A DNA stretch of 64,000 nt from Marinobacterium stanieri (GCF_900155945.1 NZ_FTMN01000001.1:124001-188000); one strand, 5' to 3'. Counted from the stretch's first letter, positions 16,091 to 25,809 are shown. The notes: generated from the letters alone by a model not told the origin. Numbers and translations are program-made.

Positions 16091-16711
16091 TCAGAGCCGT
16101 CTCGCTGCCGCCTGCACCAGCTCTTCGTGGCTGTTCAGATTGGCAAAAGCGGCGGTTTGGTCACCGAAGTCGGCTTTGGCAACATCCAACGGTGATAGCC
16201 AGCCCTTGATACTGCGAATATCACCGACAAGGGCTTCGGCAACGCCGGATTGCAGGTCCTTGTGCACCAGACAGCTGAGCCACTGCATGCGTTCGCCATC
16301 ATGAGCTACGGCAATCCCGTCACGGCTGCTGCTTACCGCCTCTACAAGACGCTCAGCCAGATCCGCCGGAATCCAGGGGGTATCACAGGCACTGAACAAC
16401 ACCCAATCTGTGGAAGCAGAGTTCAACCCCGTCAGGATACCCGCCAGGGGACCTTCAAACCCTTCAACCAGATCAGACACCACCTCGAAACCCAGTTCGG
16501 AATAGGCCTGAATCGAGCGGTTGGCATTGAGTAACAACGGCCCGACCTGAGGCGCCAGCCGGTCGCGCACATGCACGGCCAAGGGCTTGCCCTGCAGTGA
16601 TACCAGGCCCTTGTCCTGCCCTCCCATTCTCAAGCCTCGGCCACCGGCCAGAATAACGCCGGTCATCTGTTCACGGCCCGGCCCTGCTGTTTGCATTCCC
16701 TGTTGCTTCAC
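16091..16711 (-). CDS. mobA: Molybdenum cofactor guanylyltransferase
   Basis: About 206 residues. MobA links GMP to molybdopterin to make the MGD form of the cofactor used by FdsA. The nucleotide-binding signature ILAGGRGLRMGGQDKGL is followed by GPLAGILTGL and the magnesium-site motif SACDTPWIP. I place the start at GTG 16711 because AGGAG lies 6 nt upstream; an ATG at 16738 extends the frame but has no ribosome site, and later ATGs at 16696 and 16666 are alternatives. Convergent with the regulator gene, 8 bp away. Confidence 0.92.
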   Translation of the reverse strand: MKQQGMQTAGPGREQMTGVILAGGRGLRMGGQDKGLVSLQGKPLAVHVRDRLAPQVGPLLLNANRSIQAYSELGFEVVSDLVEGFEGPLAGILTGLNSASTDWVLFSACDTPWIPADLAERLVEAVSSSRDGIAVAHDGERMQWLSCLVHKDLQSGVAEALVGDIRSIKGWLSPLDVAKADFGDQTAAFANLNSHEELVQAAARRL

Positions 16712-17009
16712 CGTCTTCTCCTGTTTTTTTACCCGCATCCCGGTTGACCAAACCCTCTCGAAAGCCCGAAAACTGGTGCCTCTGGCTCGTTTTACAGCAG
16801 GTTAAACGCGACATGATTGATACCGAGTTTGATCATCAAATCCTGACCTCAGGTTCAGATTACGCTGGACTTCAAACCGGAACCTCGGCACAGTGCGCAA
16901 ATGTCTCACCCGAGTGAGGCAAGGAAAATACCGCTTATTCCGGGAATCAACCAGCGGATTTTCGGTCCATTGGTAACCAACGAAATAACTATAAACCGGG
17001 GAGATTACG

Positions 17010-17996
17010 ATGCCCTCCCAGCTTGTCGACGGTTTTGGTCGACGCATCAATTACGTGCGCCTGTCAGTCACCGACCGCTGCGATTTTCGTTGCGTCTACT
17101 GCATGGCTGAAAACATGCAGTTTCTGCCCCACAGCCAGGTCCTGACGCTGGAAGAGATCCACGACGTGGCCGCAGCGTTTACTGAACTGGGCGTGGAACG
17201 CATCCGACTCACCGGTGGCGAGCCCCTGGTGCGACGCAATGTACTGAGTCTGATTGAGCGGCTTGGACAGCTTCCGGCAGAATTGAGCCTGACGACTAAC
17301 GGCTCCCAACTGCACAAAATGGCAGGCGATCTTGCAGCCTTTGGCGTCGATCGTCTGAATATAAGCCTGGACTCACTACAGCAGGATCGCTTCCGCGAAC
17401 TCACCCGAACCGACCGTTTGCAGCAGGTGCTGGATGGTATTGAAGCGGCACGCTCAGCCGGTTTTAAACGCATTAAACTGAACACGGTGGTGCTGAAAGG
17501 ACGCAATGATGATGAGGTTATTGACCTGATTGAATTTGCCCGCCGCTCAGAGCTGGATATCAGTTTTATCGAGGAGATGCCGCTGGGCCAGATTACCGAA
17601 CATGGCCGCGCGGAAAGCTTCTGCTCCAGTGATGAACTGCGTGAGCGCATCAGCGATCATTTTGAACTCAGCCCCTCAACCGAGCGCACCGGTGGCCCCT
17701 CGCGCTATTACCGCCTTGCCGACAGCCAAACCCGAGTCGGCTTTATATCACCGCACAGTCATAACTTCTGCGGTGACTGCAACCGTGTCCGTGTAACCGT
17801 TGAAGGCCGCTTACTGCTGTGCCTGGGCAACGAGCACTCGGTCGACCTGCGCGAGGTCATTCGCACCTATCCGGATGATCCCGAGCGTTTGCAGCAGGCT
17901 ATTATCGACTCCATGGCAATCAAGCCCGAGAAACACGAATTCAACCTTGAAGAAGAACCGCAAATTCTGCGCTTCATGAATATGACCGGTGGTTAA
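17010..17996 (+). CDS. moaA: GTP 3',8-cyclase MoaA
   Basis: A 328-residue radical-SAM enzyme for the first step of molybdenum cofactor synthesis, turning GTP into the 3',8-cyclo product. The N-terminal cluster motif CDFRCVYC has cysteines at 24, 28 and 31; the second cluster is in [19 protein letters not shown]. The LTGGEPL motif and the conserved C-terminal GG end (MTGG) are present. GGGGAGA precedes ATG 17010. First gene of moaA-moaB-moeA. The 270 bp upstream contains several short hairpins but I cannot fit it to the molybdenum-cofactor riboswitch model by eye. Confidence 0.96.
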   Translation: MPSQLVDGFGRRINYVRLSVTDRCDFRCVYCMAENMQFLPHSQVLTLEEIHDVAAAFTELGVERIRLTGGEPLVRRNVLSLIERLGQLPAELSLTTNGSQLHKMAGDLAAFGVDRLNISLDSLQQDRFRELTRTDRLQQVLDGIEAARSAGFKRIKLNTVVLKGRNDDEVIDLIEFARRSELDISFIEEMPLGQITEHGRAESFCSSDELRERISDHFELSPSTERTGGPSRYYRLADSQTRVGFISPHSHNFCGDCNRVRVTVEGRLLLCLGNEHSVDLREVIRTYPDDPERLQQAIIDSMAIKPEKHEFNLEEEPQILRFMNMTGG

Positions 17997-18021
17997 CACC
18001 GCCATTCTGCAGGAACTCAAT

Positions 18022-18567
18022 ATGTCACATACCCCCGAAAAAGCCTTTGTCCCTCTTAATATTGCCGTTCTTACAGTTTCCGATACGCGCACCCCCGAAA
18101 CGGACACCTCCGGCGACACTCTGGTGGAACGCCTGACCGAAGCCGGCCACACACTGGCAGATCGGGATATCGTCCGTGACGATATCTATGCACTGCGCGC
18201 CCGTGTGTCTCAATGGATTGCCGATGTTGATACCCAGGTCGTTATTCTGACCGGCGGCACCGGCTTTTCCCATCGCGACTCCACCCCTGAAGCCATTGCA
18301 CCGCTGCTGGACAAGCAGATCGAAGGCTTTGGCGAGCTGTTCCGCCAGATTTCCTATGAGGAAATTGGCACTTCCACTATCCAGTCCCGCGCACTGGGCG
18401 GCCTGGCGAACGGCACCCTGATTTTCTGCTTGCCCGGCTCAACCGGCGCCTGCCGTACCGGCTGGGACCGCATCATCAAGGAGCAGCTGGATGCGCGTCA
18501 TCGCCCCTGTAATTTTGTTGGTACGCTGCAGCGTGCACTGGAAGTACGTCAGGCAGAACAGGGATAA
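18022..18567 (+). CDS. moaB: Molybdenum cofactor biosynthesis protein MoaB
   Basis: 181 residues. MoaB/MogA-fold protein that, in bacteria lacking a separate MogA, adenylates molybdopterin before metal insertion. Motifs are [34 protein letters not shown] and [16 protein letters not shown]. The start at ATG 18022 is chosen because AGGAA lies 6 nt upstream and family members begin near here; the upstream ATG at 17989 would overlap moaA. Followed 5 nt later by moeA. Confidence 0.95.
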   Translation: MSHTPEKAFVPLNIAVLTVSDTRTPETDTSGDTLVERLTEAGHTLADRDIVRDDIYALRARVSQWIADVDTQVVILTGGTGFSHRDSTPEAIAPLLDKQIEGFGELFRQISYEEIGTSTIQSRALGGLANGTLIFCLPGSTGACRTGWDRIIKEQLDARHRPCNFVGTLQRALEVRQAEQG

Positions 18568-18572
18568 GCACC

Positions 18573-19805
18573 GTGACAGCAAGCAAAGACCCCTGCTCTC
18601 AGCCTGGTCTGATTCCCCTGCAGCAAGCACGTGAACACCTGCTTGAGCAGGTTAGCTGCCGCCTGGAATCCGAACTCTGTGACCTGCTGAACGCCAATAA
18701 CCGCATTTTGGCCAGTGACCATATCGCCGCTGTCAACGTACCGCCCACGGACAACAGCGCCATGGATGGCTACGCCCTGCGTACCGCCGATACCGCTGCC
18801 GACGCGCCCACCGAGATGCCGGTCAGCCAGCGTATTCCGGCTGGACAGGCGCCAGCGCCCCTACAGCCGGGTACCGCTGCACGCATTTTCACCGGCGCGT
18901 CCATTCCGCCGGGCGCTGATGCAGTTGTGATGCAGGAGCAGGTAGAGCTCAAAGGTGACAATGTCGAACTGCCCGCCGGTATCAAACCGGGCCAGAATAT
19001 CCGTGCCTGCGGCCAGGACATCACTCAGGGTGAAGCTCTGCTGAGCGCAGGTGTTCGGCTAGACCCGCGCTCTATCGGAGTGTTGGCGTCTGTCGGTGCA
19101 GAGTCAGTCAACGTCTACCGCCCGCTGCGCGTCGGTGTAATGTCGACAGGTGATGAATTGGTCGAGCCCGGCACCCCGCTGCAACCGGGACAGATTTACA
19201 ACTCCAACCGCTTCCTGCTGCTGACGTTGATTCGTCAACTGGGCATGGAACCGGTTGACCTGGGCACCATTCCGGACGAGCCCGCCGCGACGCATGCGGC
19301 CTTGAAACAGGCTTCCGAAACTGCCGACGTTATTCTCACCACCGGTGGGGTTTCGGTGGGTGAAGAGGACCATGTAAAGAATGCTATCGATGCACTCGGG
19401 CACCTGGATATGTGGCGTTTGAACCTGAAACCCGGCAAGCCCTTTGCGGCCGGTCAGGTACAATCCACACCGCTGTATGGCCTGCCCGGGAACCCGGGTG
19501 CCGTGGTGGTAACCTTTGCCCTGCTGGTTCGCTCCTGCCTGATGAAAGCTCAGGGCGCAGCCGAGTATGAAGTCAAAACACGTAAGGTCCGTGCCGGTTT
19601 TGACCGCACACGCACGAACAGCCGCGAAGAATATCTACGTGTATCGGTGGGCGACAATGGCGATGTGCTGCTGAGTGAAAACCAGAGTTCAGGCGTGTTG
19701 TCAGCCTTCATGCGTACCGACGGCCTGCTGCGTGTCCCGTCCAACACAGCCATTTCACAGGGCGACCTGATGGAATTTATCGACTTCAAGGACGTAATCT
19801 ATTAA
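18573..19805 (+). CDS. moeA: Molybdopterin molybdenumtransferase MoeA
   Basis: 410 residues. MoeA inserts molybdate into adenylated molybdopterin. Conserved blocks are PPTDNSAMDGYALR near residue 50, IFTGASIPPGADAVVMQE, GVMSTGDELVEPG, the catalytic TTGGVSVGEEDHVK and GLPGNPGAVVV. GTG start, with AGGGATAAG upstream, 5 nt after moaB, so it is the last gene of the moa operon. Full length. Confidence 0.95.
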   Translation: MTASKDPCSQPGLIPLQQAREHLLEQVSCRLESELCDLLNANNRILASDHIAAVNVPPTDNSAMDGYALRTADTAADAPTEMPVSQRIPAGQAPAPLQPGTAARIFTGASIPPGADAVVMQEQVELKGDNVELPAGIKPGQNIRACGQDITQGEALLSAGVRLDPRSIGVLASVGAESVNVYRPLRVGVMSTGDELVEPGTPLQPGQIYNSNRFLLLTLIRQLGMEPVDLGTIPDEPAATHAALKQASETADVILTTGGVSVGEEDHVKNAIDALGHLDMWRLNLKPGKPFAAGQVQSTPLYGLPGNPGAVVVTFALLVRSCLMKAQGAAEYEVKTRKVRAGFDRTRTNSREEYLRVSVGDNGDVLLSENQSSGVLSAFMRTDGLLRVPSNTAISQGDLMEFIDFKDVIY

Positions 19806-19840
19806 GTCGACTCGACACTAAATTGGTGTCGGCTCAGATG

Positions 19841-19870
19841 AGCCTGTCAGGAGGCCAATTCCTGCAGGCT
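19841..19870. terminator. Strong hairpin after moeA (possible terminator)
   Basis: AGCCTG(t)CAGGA-ggccaat-TCCTGCAGGCT gives an 11-bp stem with one bulge; a smaller CGACAC/GTGTCG hairpin precedes it at 19813-19831. No T-run follows on either strand, so it may act as an attenuating or RNA-stabilising structure between the convergent moeA and AraC-type genes. Confidence 0.4.
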
Positions 19871-19899
19871 TATCGCCTTTCAATCAATATCCGCTCACT

Positions 19900-20712
19900 T
19901 CACACCTTTACGAATCTTGCCCTGAACTCACTGGGTGAACAGCCACTGTGACGTCGAAATGCACGGGTAAAGCTGGCCGTATCGGCAAAACCAAGGTCGA
20001 GCGCCACCGCCCCGATCAGTTTACTTCCCTGCGACAACCAGTACTCCGCCCACTTCATGCGCCTGTCCATCAGGTACTGCTGCGGGGTTTTGGCAAACTC
20101 GCGACGACACCACTCATGAAAACAGCTGCGGCTCATGTTAAAGACAACAGCCAACTCATCATTGGATGGCGGTGAGGCAAGCCGGCTATCAATGAAACGG
20201 TCCAGGCTGGCTGGTCCGGCTGAACCGATGGGGCTGCTGACCGGCTCCTGGTCCGGGCGGGCCTGACACATGCTGCGAATCTGCGCCAGCAGCATCATGG
20301 CCCACTGTCGGGACAAAAGATCGTACTGGGGGCTGGTACTCGGCAAGGCGGAAAGTTGGCCGGCAGCATACTCGGTCAGGGCACGCACATCCGGCGACAG
20401 CGACAGAAAACCGGGCTGATGAAACATCTGCTCGCACAGCGACTCGCTCCCCTGAGGGCACAACAGGTCCAGCCCGGGGTCCTCCAGGTTAAGATCGATC
20501 ACCAGCATCTCGCTGAAATCCTGCCGTCCGGCAAAGTAATGCGCCTCATCCCCCGGCACCACTGCCACATCCCCCGGGCCAACGCCCAGGCCACCCGACT
20601 GGAATTCACAATGCGTCTCGCCCCGCCAGCCCAATAACAGCTGGGGAAAGGAATGGGAATGCTCTCCTGATGAACGGGCTATCAGGTTTCGCCTTAAGTG
20701 TGTTGCGTGCAT
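19900..20712 (-). CDS. AraC-family transcriptional regulator
   Basis: 270 residues from ATG 20712. The N-terminal cupin-like ligand domain includes SGEHSHSFPQLLLGWRGE and VGPGDVAVVPGDEAHYFAG (about 15-65); the C-terminal AraC domain includes ELAVVFNMSRSCFHEWCRREFAKTPQQY and the signature ALDLGFADTASFTRAFRRHSGCSPSEFR. A longer upstream frame to 20829 lacks domain similarity. It is divergent from the cyclodeaminase-antiporter-oxidase operon, which it probably controls, with an amino acid or its derivative as likely inducer. Confidence 0.88.
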   Translation of the reverse strand: MHATHLRRNLIARSSGEHSHSFPQLLLGWRGETHCEFQSGGLGVGPGDVAVVPGDEAHYFAGRQDFSEMLVIDLNLEDPGLDLLCPQGSESLCEQMFHQPGFLSLSPDVRALTEYAAGQLSALPSTSPQYDLLSRQWAMMLLAQIRSMCQARPDQEPVSSPIGSAGPASLDRFIDSRLASPPSNDELAVVFNMSRSCFHEWCRREFAKTPQQYLMDRRMKWAEYWLSQGSKLIGAVALDLGFADTASFTRAFRRHSGCSPSEFRARFVKV

Positions 20713-20873
20713 GGGTCTGACCCTGTGCCGGTTTAAGGGCTCCTTTTTGATGGTAGCCGGAGTCTCAAACAACAACGCTGGAGGCTGGAACAATGCCAAC
20801 CGGGAGCAGCTGCTTACACTGACCAACACGGATCAGATCTTGATTACAAAAACTACCTTTCCTGGAGCGAAGA

Positions 20874-21833
20874 ATGTATCTCACCGCCGAACAAGTCAAT
20901 CAGTGTCTGCCCTGGCCCAGTCTCATCGACGCGCTGGATGCAGCCTTCACTCAAGCCATCGAAGTGCCGCCACGCCACCACCACCACATGCCGGTAGCAG
21001 GCGACCCTGAAGCGACGCTGCTGCTGATGCCTGCCTGGATTGAAAACCAGTATCTGGGCGTTAAACAGGTCAACGTATTTCCCGGCAATAACGCCCGCAA
21101 AATGCCGGGCCTGACCAGTCACTACCTGCTCAGCTGCGGCCAAACCGGTCGTCATCTGGCACAAATGGAAGGCAACTCCCTCACGGCCCGACGTACTGCC
21201 GCAGCATCGGCTCTGGCATCCCGCTACCTGTCTCGCCCGGATGCCGAAACGCTGTTGATGGTCGGTTCAGGTCGCATGGCCCGCAGCCTGATTCCGGCTC
21301 ATCTTGCGGTCAGGGATATCAAGCGCATCCGTATGTGGGGCGTAGACCAGAACTCGGTCGCGGCCTGCATCGAAGAGTTTGCTCAGGAAGATATTCAGGT
21401 TGAAGCCGTTCCCTTTGAACAGTTACGGGATGCTGTTGCCACGGCCGATATTGTCAGCTGCGCCACGCTGTCGCCGGAGCCGCTGATTCGCGGCGAATGG
21501 CTCACACCGGGCACTCACCTCGATTTTGTCGGCAGCTTCACGCCCCACATGCGCGAAGCGGATGACGAGGTCATGCGACGCGGCGAGGTCTTTATCGACA
21601 CACCCGCAGCCCTTCACGAAACCGGCGATTTGATCGATCCGATTCAATCCGGTGCACTCCAGGCCAGCGATATCCAGGCGGACTTTCAGGATCTCTGCAA
21701 CGGCCGTCACTCAGGCCGTCGCGCTCTGGATAACGCCGAAGCTGCCATTACGGTGTTCAAGTCTGTGGGGACCTCACAGGAAGACCTGGCGGCAGCCATC
21801 CTGGCCTACCAGCAGGCCAGCCAGCAAAGCTGA
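20874..21833 (+). CDS. Ornithine cyclodeaminase / mu-crystallin family protein
   Basis: A 319-residue NAD(P)-binding enzyme of the OCD/mu-crystallin family. Conserved pieces are LGVKQVNVFPGN (about 61-72), LTARRTAAASALASRYL (about 102-118), the dinucleotide-binding VGSGRMARSLIPA (about 130-142) and FVGSFTPHMREADDEV. Members act as ornithine cyclodeaminase, ketimine reductase or delta1-pyrroline-2-carboxylate/L-alanine-type dehydrogenases. Because it shares an operon with an FAD amino-acid oxidase, reduction of a cyclic imino acid such as pyrroline-2-carboxylate is the more attractive guess. GGAG precedes the ATG. Confidence 0.85.
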   Translation: MYLTAEQVNQCLPWPSLIDALDAAFTQAIEVPPRHHHHMPVAGDPEATLLLMPAWIENQYLGVKQVNVFPGNNARKMPGLTSHYLLSCGQTGRHLAQMEGNSLTARRTAAASALASRYLSRPDAETLLMVGSGRMARSLIPAHLAVRDIKRIRMWGVDQNSVAACIEEFAQEDIQVEAVPFEQLRDAVATADIVSCATLSPEPLIRGEWLTPGTHLDFVGSFTPHMREADDEVMRRGEVFIDTPAALHETGDLIDPIQSGALQASDIQADFQDLCNGRHSGRRALDNAEAAITVFKSVGTSQEDLAAAILAYQQASQQS

Positions 21834-21926
21834 TACACCGATCACCGCCCCCAACGATGCTCTAGAGCCGCCTAAAGGGTCAGGCTTCAGATCACTAAAA
21901 TAACAAGGCACCCTGAGGGTTTTCCC

Positions 21927-23426
21927 ATGTACGATGACACTCCCCGCATCCCCATGCCCAGCCTTCCCATCGCGCTGACACCGGTCATTCTCACGATCGC
22001 TCTGCTGGCTCTGCAGATTTTCTACTATGACGATTTCACGCCACATATTCCTCTGGCCATAGGCTTTGGTATCACCGCACTGGTCGGCTGGGCACAGGGG
22101 TATCGCTGGTCTGACATTGAAAAAGGCGCCTTCCATGTTCTGCACGTGGCCATGCCATCCATCGCCACTTTGATCATTGTTGGCATGCTGGTGGGTACCT
22201 GGCTTGCCAGCGGTACTGTGCCCTTGCTGATCTACCTCGGACTGGAGCTGATTAACCCCACCTGGTTCCTGGCCGCCTCCATGCTGATGTGTTCTCTGGT
22301 GTCACTGTCTATCGGTTCTTCCTGGACAACCGTCGGCACCGTCGGCCTGGCCCTGGTCGGGATTGGCAATGCTTTTGATGTACCCATCTACTGGACCGCA
22401 GGAGCCGTGGCCTCCGGCGCCTTTTTTGGCGACAAGATTTCGCCACTGTCCGACACCACCAACCTGGCCCCTGCTGTCACTGAAACCAATATTTTCGAAC
22501 ATATCCGCAACATGATGCCGACCACTATCCCGGCCATGTTGATTGCACTGGCGGTGTATTTTTTCTTCGGCAGTGCCGGGGACAGCTCGGCCGAGTCCCT
22601 GCAACGCATTGACATGATCAAGGAAGGCTTGTCCGCCAACTTCAATTTCGGCTTCTGGCAGGCCTTCCCCTTGCTGGTTGTCATTTTGATGGCATTCAAG
22701 CGCATCGCTCCCATACCCGCTCTCTTTACCGGCACCGTTATCGGTGCGCTCGTCGCCATTTTCACTCAGGGCGCCAGCGTCCATGATGTCCTGACCTTTG
22801 CCCACGCCGGCTACAGCATCGAAACCGGCGGCGAAGCACTGGACAGCCTGCTGAACCGGGGTGGTGTATCGTCCATGACCTGGGTTGTTACCCTGATGAT
22901 GTTTGCCCTGGCCTTTGGCGGTGCGCTGGAGCGTACCCGCTGCCTGGAGTCCATCGTGGCTGCGATCATGAAGCGCCTGTCCGGTTTTCGCGGACTGCAG
23001 ACCAGCGCCATTCTGACCTCGATAGCGACCAATGTGGTGTCCGGCGATGTTTACCTGTCGATCGCCCTGCCCGGTCGCATGTACAAACCCGCCTACGACC
23101 GTCTGGGCTACTCCCGCCTGAACCTGTCACGCGCCATTGAGGAAGGCGGTACTCTGGTGTCTCCCCTCGTACCCTGGAATGCCGGTGGTGCCTTTGTCAT
23201 GGGTGCGCTGGGCCTGAGTGTAACCAGCACAGACATGTCGGCACTGCTCTACATTCCGCTGGCCTTTGCCTGCTGGCTGTCACCCCTGTTTGGTATTCTC
23301 TATGCACAGCTGGGCTGGTTTTCCAAACGCGCCGAAACAAACGCCCAGGCACCCGAAAACACCTCTTCCGGTTCGTTCGGCCATACTGCAGGCATGACGG
23401 GCACGCCATTGGAGGCTGAAAAATGA
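21927..23426 (+). CDS. Na+/H+ antiporter, NhaC family
   Basis: A 499-residue polytopic protein, about 11-12 spans. Typical NhaC blocks are IGSSWTTVGTVGLALVGIG, FFGDKISPLSDTTNLAP (about 169-185, with membrane-embedded charged residues) and the late GTLVSPLVPWNAGGAF segment. NhaC-type proteins exchange Na+ for protons, and several relatives couple ion movement to uptake of organic acids or amino acids. Its place between two amino-acid enzymes suggests a substrate-linked transporter rather than general pH homeostasis. The stop overlaps the next gene by 4 nt (ATGA). Confidence 0.88.
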   Translation: MYDDTPRIPMPSLPIALTPVILTIALLALQIFYYDDFTPHIPLAIGFGITALVGWAQGYRWSDIEKGAFHVLHVAMPSIATLIIVGMLVGTWLASGTVPLLIYLGLELINPTWFLAASMLMCSLVSLSIGSSWTTVGTVGLALVGIGNAFDVPIYWTAGAVASGAFFGDKISPLSDTTNLAPAVTETNIFEHIRNMMPTTIPAMLIALAVYFFFGSAGDSSAESLQRIDMIKEGLSANFNFGFWQAFPLLVVILMAFKRIAPIPALFTGTVIGALVAIFTQGASVHDVLTFAHAGYSIETGGEALDSLLNRGGVSSMTWVVTLMMFALAFGGALERTRCLESIVAAIMKRLSGFRGLQTSAILTSIATNVVSGDVYLSIALPGRMYKPAYDRLGYSRLNLSRAIEEGGTLVSPLVPWNAGGAFVMGALGLSVTSTDMSALLYIPLAFACWLSPLFGILYAQLGWFSKRAETNAQAPENTSSGSFGHTAGMTGTPLEAEK

Positions 23427-24667
23427 AAGAGTACGGCCGACAAAGCGCTATCGTGATCGGTGCGGGTGTGGTGGGTGTCACCACCGCCCTGGCACTGCAG
23501 GACAAGGGGTTTGCCGTCACCTTGCTGGACCGTCAGCCCCCGGGTGAAGGGGCTTCGTTTGGCAATGCTGGCTTCCTCGCCACCGAGTTGAACGATCCTC
23601 TTTCAACACCTGAAAACCTGAAGAATGCTCCCCGACTTTGGCTGGACCCACATGGCCCCGTTGCCCTGCCTCCCAGTTACTGGCACCGCAGCCTGCCCTG
23701 GCTGATGCGGTTCATGAAAGCGGCCAAACCTGAGCAGGTTGAACGCAGCCAACAGGGGCTGAACGCTCTTAACCGCGCCGCCGTGGGCGCATGGCGCAGG
23801 TTGATAGAAGGGACAGAACTACATTCGATGCTGCGTGCGGCCGGATACCTGTTGGTATGGGAATCAAATGACCTGACGGCTGCAAAGCAGCATGCAGAAC
23901 AACTGGAACACTGGCAGATAGAAACCCGGCTGTTACAGGGTGATGCCGTACAGGCACATGAGCCGGGACTGAGTAGCGCGGTTCACCATGCGCTGCTGTT
24001 CCCCGATTCCTGGCAGGTCAGCGACCCTTATGAGTTGGTAATGGGCCTGTTCCAGCGGTTCTGTCGCCAGGGAGGAGTATTCACTCAAGCCTCTGTACAA
24101 CGCATTGACCCTGCCGCTGGCACGGTGGTCACGGCTACCGGCACTCTGGAAGCTGACCATCTTGTTTTGTGTGCAGGTGCCTGGAGCCACAAGTTGCTGG
24201 CCCAGACCGGCATCCACATCCCGCTGGAAGCCGAACGTGGTTACCACCTCACGCTGCCAAATGCAGGCGAGGCGCTACGTCAGCCAGTTGGCTCCGCCGA
24301 GCGCCGCTTTGTAATGACACCCATGAGCTGCGGCCTGCGCATTGTCGGCTTCACCGAGTTGGGAGGGCTCAACAAGGCACCTCTGCCTCAGCGGTTTGAT
24401 TCTCTGCATCACCACACCGGCGCTCTGCTCAGGGATACATCGCCGCTTGAATCCCCCCACGAAACCTGGATGGGACACCGGCCAACGCTGCCAGACTCCC
24501 TGCCCGTTATTGGTCGCCACCCCGCTTATCCCCGGCTGTTTGCCGCCTTCGGCCATCAGCACCTGGGACTCACTCAGGCAGCCATTACCGCGGAAGTGGT
24601 GGCGGCCAATCTGTCAGGTGAAAGCTGTGGCATTGCCCTGGACCCATATCGAATGGAACGCTTCTGA
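23423..24667 (+). CDS. FAD-dependent amino-acid oxidoreductase (DadA-like)
   Basis: 414 residues. The N-terminal FAD-binding Rossmann motif GAGVVGVTTALALQDKGFAVTLLD (about 13-36) is followed by GASFGNAGFL, typical of D-amino-acid dehydrogenase DadA and related enzymes, and by the C-terminal GHRPTLPDSLPVIG and FGHQHLGLTQA blocks. It oxidises an amine or D-amino acid and probably passes electrons to the respiratory chain. GGAGG lies before the overlapping ATG. With the cyclodeaminase-like enzyme upstream, the pair could convert a D-amino acid or hydroxyproline-type substrate through a cyclic imine. Confidence 0.85.
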   Translation: MKEYGRQSAIVIGAGVVGVTTALALQDKGFAVTLLDRQPPGEGASFGNAGFLATELNDPLSTPENLKNAPRLWLDPHGPVALPPSYWHRSLPWLMRFMKAAKPEQVERSQQGLNALNRAAVGAWRRLIEGTELHSMLRAAGYLLVWESNDLTAAKQHAEQLEHWQIETRLLQGDAVQAHEPGLSSAVHHALLFPDSWQVSDPYELVMGLFQRFCRQGGVFTQASVQRIDPAAGTVVTATGTLEADHLVLCAGAWSHKLLAQTGIHIPLEAERGYHLTLPNAGEALRQPVGSAERRFVMTPMSCGLRIVGFTELGGLNKAPLPQRFDSLHHHTGALLRDTSPLESPHETWMGHRPTLPDSLPVIGRHPAYPRLFAAFGHQHLGLTQAAITAEVVAANLSGESCGIALDPYRMERF

Positions 24668-24689
24668 GTAAGCACACTGCTCAAAACGA

Positions 24690-24715
24690 AAAAGCCTGGC
24701 AAACACCAGGCTTTT
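24690..24715. terminator. Intrinsic terminator after the amino-acid oxidase operon
   Basis: AAAAGCCTGG-caaaca-CCAGGCTTTT, a 10-bp stem with T-rich ends on both strands, between the convergent oxidase and alcohol-dehydrogenase-like genes. It probably serves both. Confidence 0.85.
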
Positions 24716-24754
24716 CCATTGTCAGCGAGTTAATGCGCCTCAGGGAGGTACCGG

Positions 24755-25783
24755 TTACTCAAACCCCTCCAGCACAATCTTGCCAATCGTGCTACCCGTC
24801 TCCAACTGCTCATGCGCCTGTCTCAGGTTAGCCGCATTGATAGCGCCAGCATGCAGACCCAGCGTGCTCTTCAAAACGCCTTGATCGATGAGCTGCGCTA
24901 CCTGATTCAGCAAAGCTTGCTGGGCACTCATATCATCCGTCTCGTACATGGAACGGGTAAACATAAACTCCCAGTGTAGGGACAGGCATTTGCTTTTCAG
25001 GGCCCGCACATTCAATGCTTCAGGGTCATCAATCAGACCGAACTGCCCCTGGGGCTTAAGGGCCTTCACTATCTCATCCAGATGCGCTTCGGTTTGATTC
25101 AGACTGACAACATGATCGACTTCACCCAGCCCAAACGCCTGAACCTGCTCACTCAAGGACTCTTTGTGACTGATAACATGATGTGCTCCCAGCTCTTCCA
25201 GCCAGGCTTTGCTTTCGGGCCGAGACGCCGTCGCGATCACCGTCAGGTTTGTCAGCTGACGGGCCAACTGAACCAGAATGGAGCCCACGCCACCGGCAGC
25301 GCCGATCACCAGCAGTTTTTCGCCTTCGTGGGCTGATCCTTGCTGGATATTCAATCGGTCAAACAGCATCTCCCATGCGGTAATGGCCGTGAGAGGCAGC
25401 GCAGCGGCAGCTGCAAAATCCAATGACTCCGGTTTACGCCCCACAATACGTTCGTCAACCAGCTGATATTCGGCATTGCTGCCCTGACGTGTCAGATCGC
25501 CGGCATACCAGACCTTATCACCGGGTTTGTAATCCGTGACATCTTCCCCCACCGCCTTGACGATACCGGCTGCATCCCAGCCCAGTACTTTCCATGCATT
25601 TGCCTCAGGCTCAACATTCGCGCGGATCTTGGTGTCCACCGGGTTAACGGCGATAGCCTTCACTTCGACCAACAGATCCTGCCCTTTGGGTTCCGGAGTC
25701 GGCAGTTCAATATCGTTAAGCGCTGCCATGTCCTGAGCCGGGAGCGACTTTTGGTACCCGATCGCTTTCATTGTCTGTGTCAT
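24755..25783 (-). CDS. Zinc-type alcohol dehydrogenase-like / quinone reductase-type oxidoreductase
   Basis: A 342-residue medium-chain dehydrogenase/reductase. Features are AVNPVDTKIRANVEP and GWDAAGIVKAVGEDV (about 48-80), LTAITAWEMLFDRL and the NADPH-binding VIGAAGGVGSILVQLARQ (about 160-177). The catalytic-zinc cysteine/histidine set of true alcohol dehydrogenases is absent, so it belongs with NADPH quinone or enone reductases. It is the last gene of an operon with old yellow enzyme and a VOC protein, which points to handling of reactive carbonyl or enone compounds. Confidence 0.85.
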   Translation of the reverse strand: MTQTMKAIGYQKSLPAQDMAALNDIELPTPEPKGQDLLVEVKAIAVNPVDTKIRANVEPEANAWKVLGWDAAGIVKAVGEDVTDYKPGDKVWYAGDLTRQGSNAEYQLVDERIVGRKPESLDFAAAAALPLTAITAWEMLFDRLNIQQGSAHEGEKLLVIGAAGGVGSILVQLARQLTNLTVIATASRPESKAWLEELGAHHVISHKESLSEQVQAFGLGEVDHVVSLNQTEAHLDEIVKALKPQGQFGLIDDPEALNVRALKSKCLSLHWEFMFTRSMYETDDMSAQQALLNQVAQLIDQGVLKSTLGLHAGAINAANLRQAHEQLETGSTIGKIVLEGFE

Positions 25784-25809
25784 CGTTTACTCCTGTTTAG
25801 TCTCGTGAT

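Noticed and set aside
16740-17009. Molybdenum-cofactor riboswitch upstream of moaA
   Set aside because: Several small palindromes occur (for example TTTGAT-C-ATCAAA and ACCT-C-AGGT), but I could not fit the conserved riboswitch core by eye. A covariance-model search would decide.
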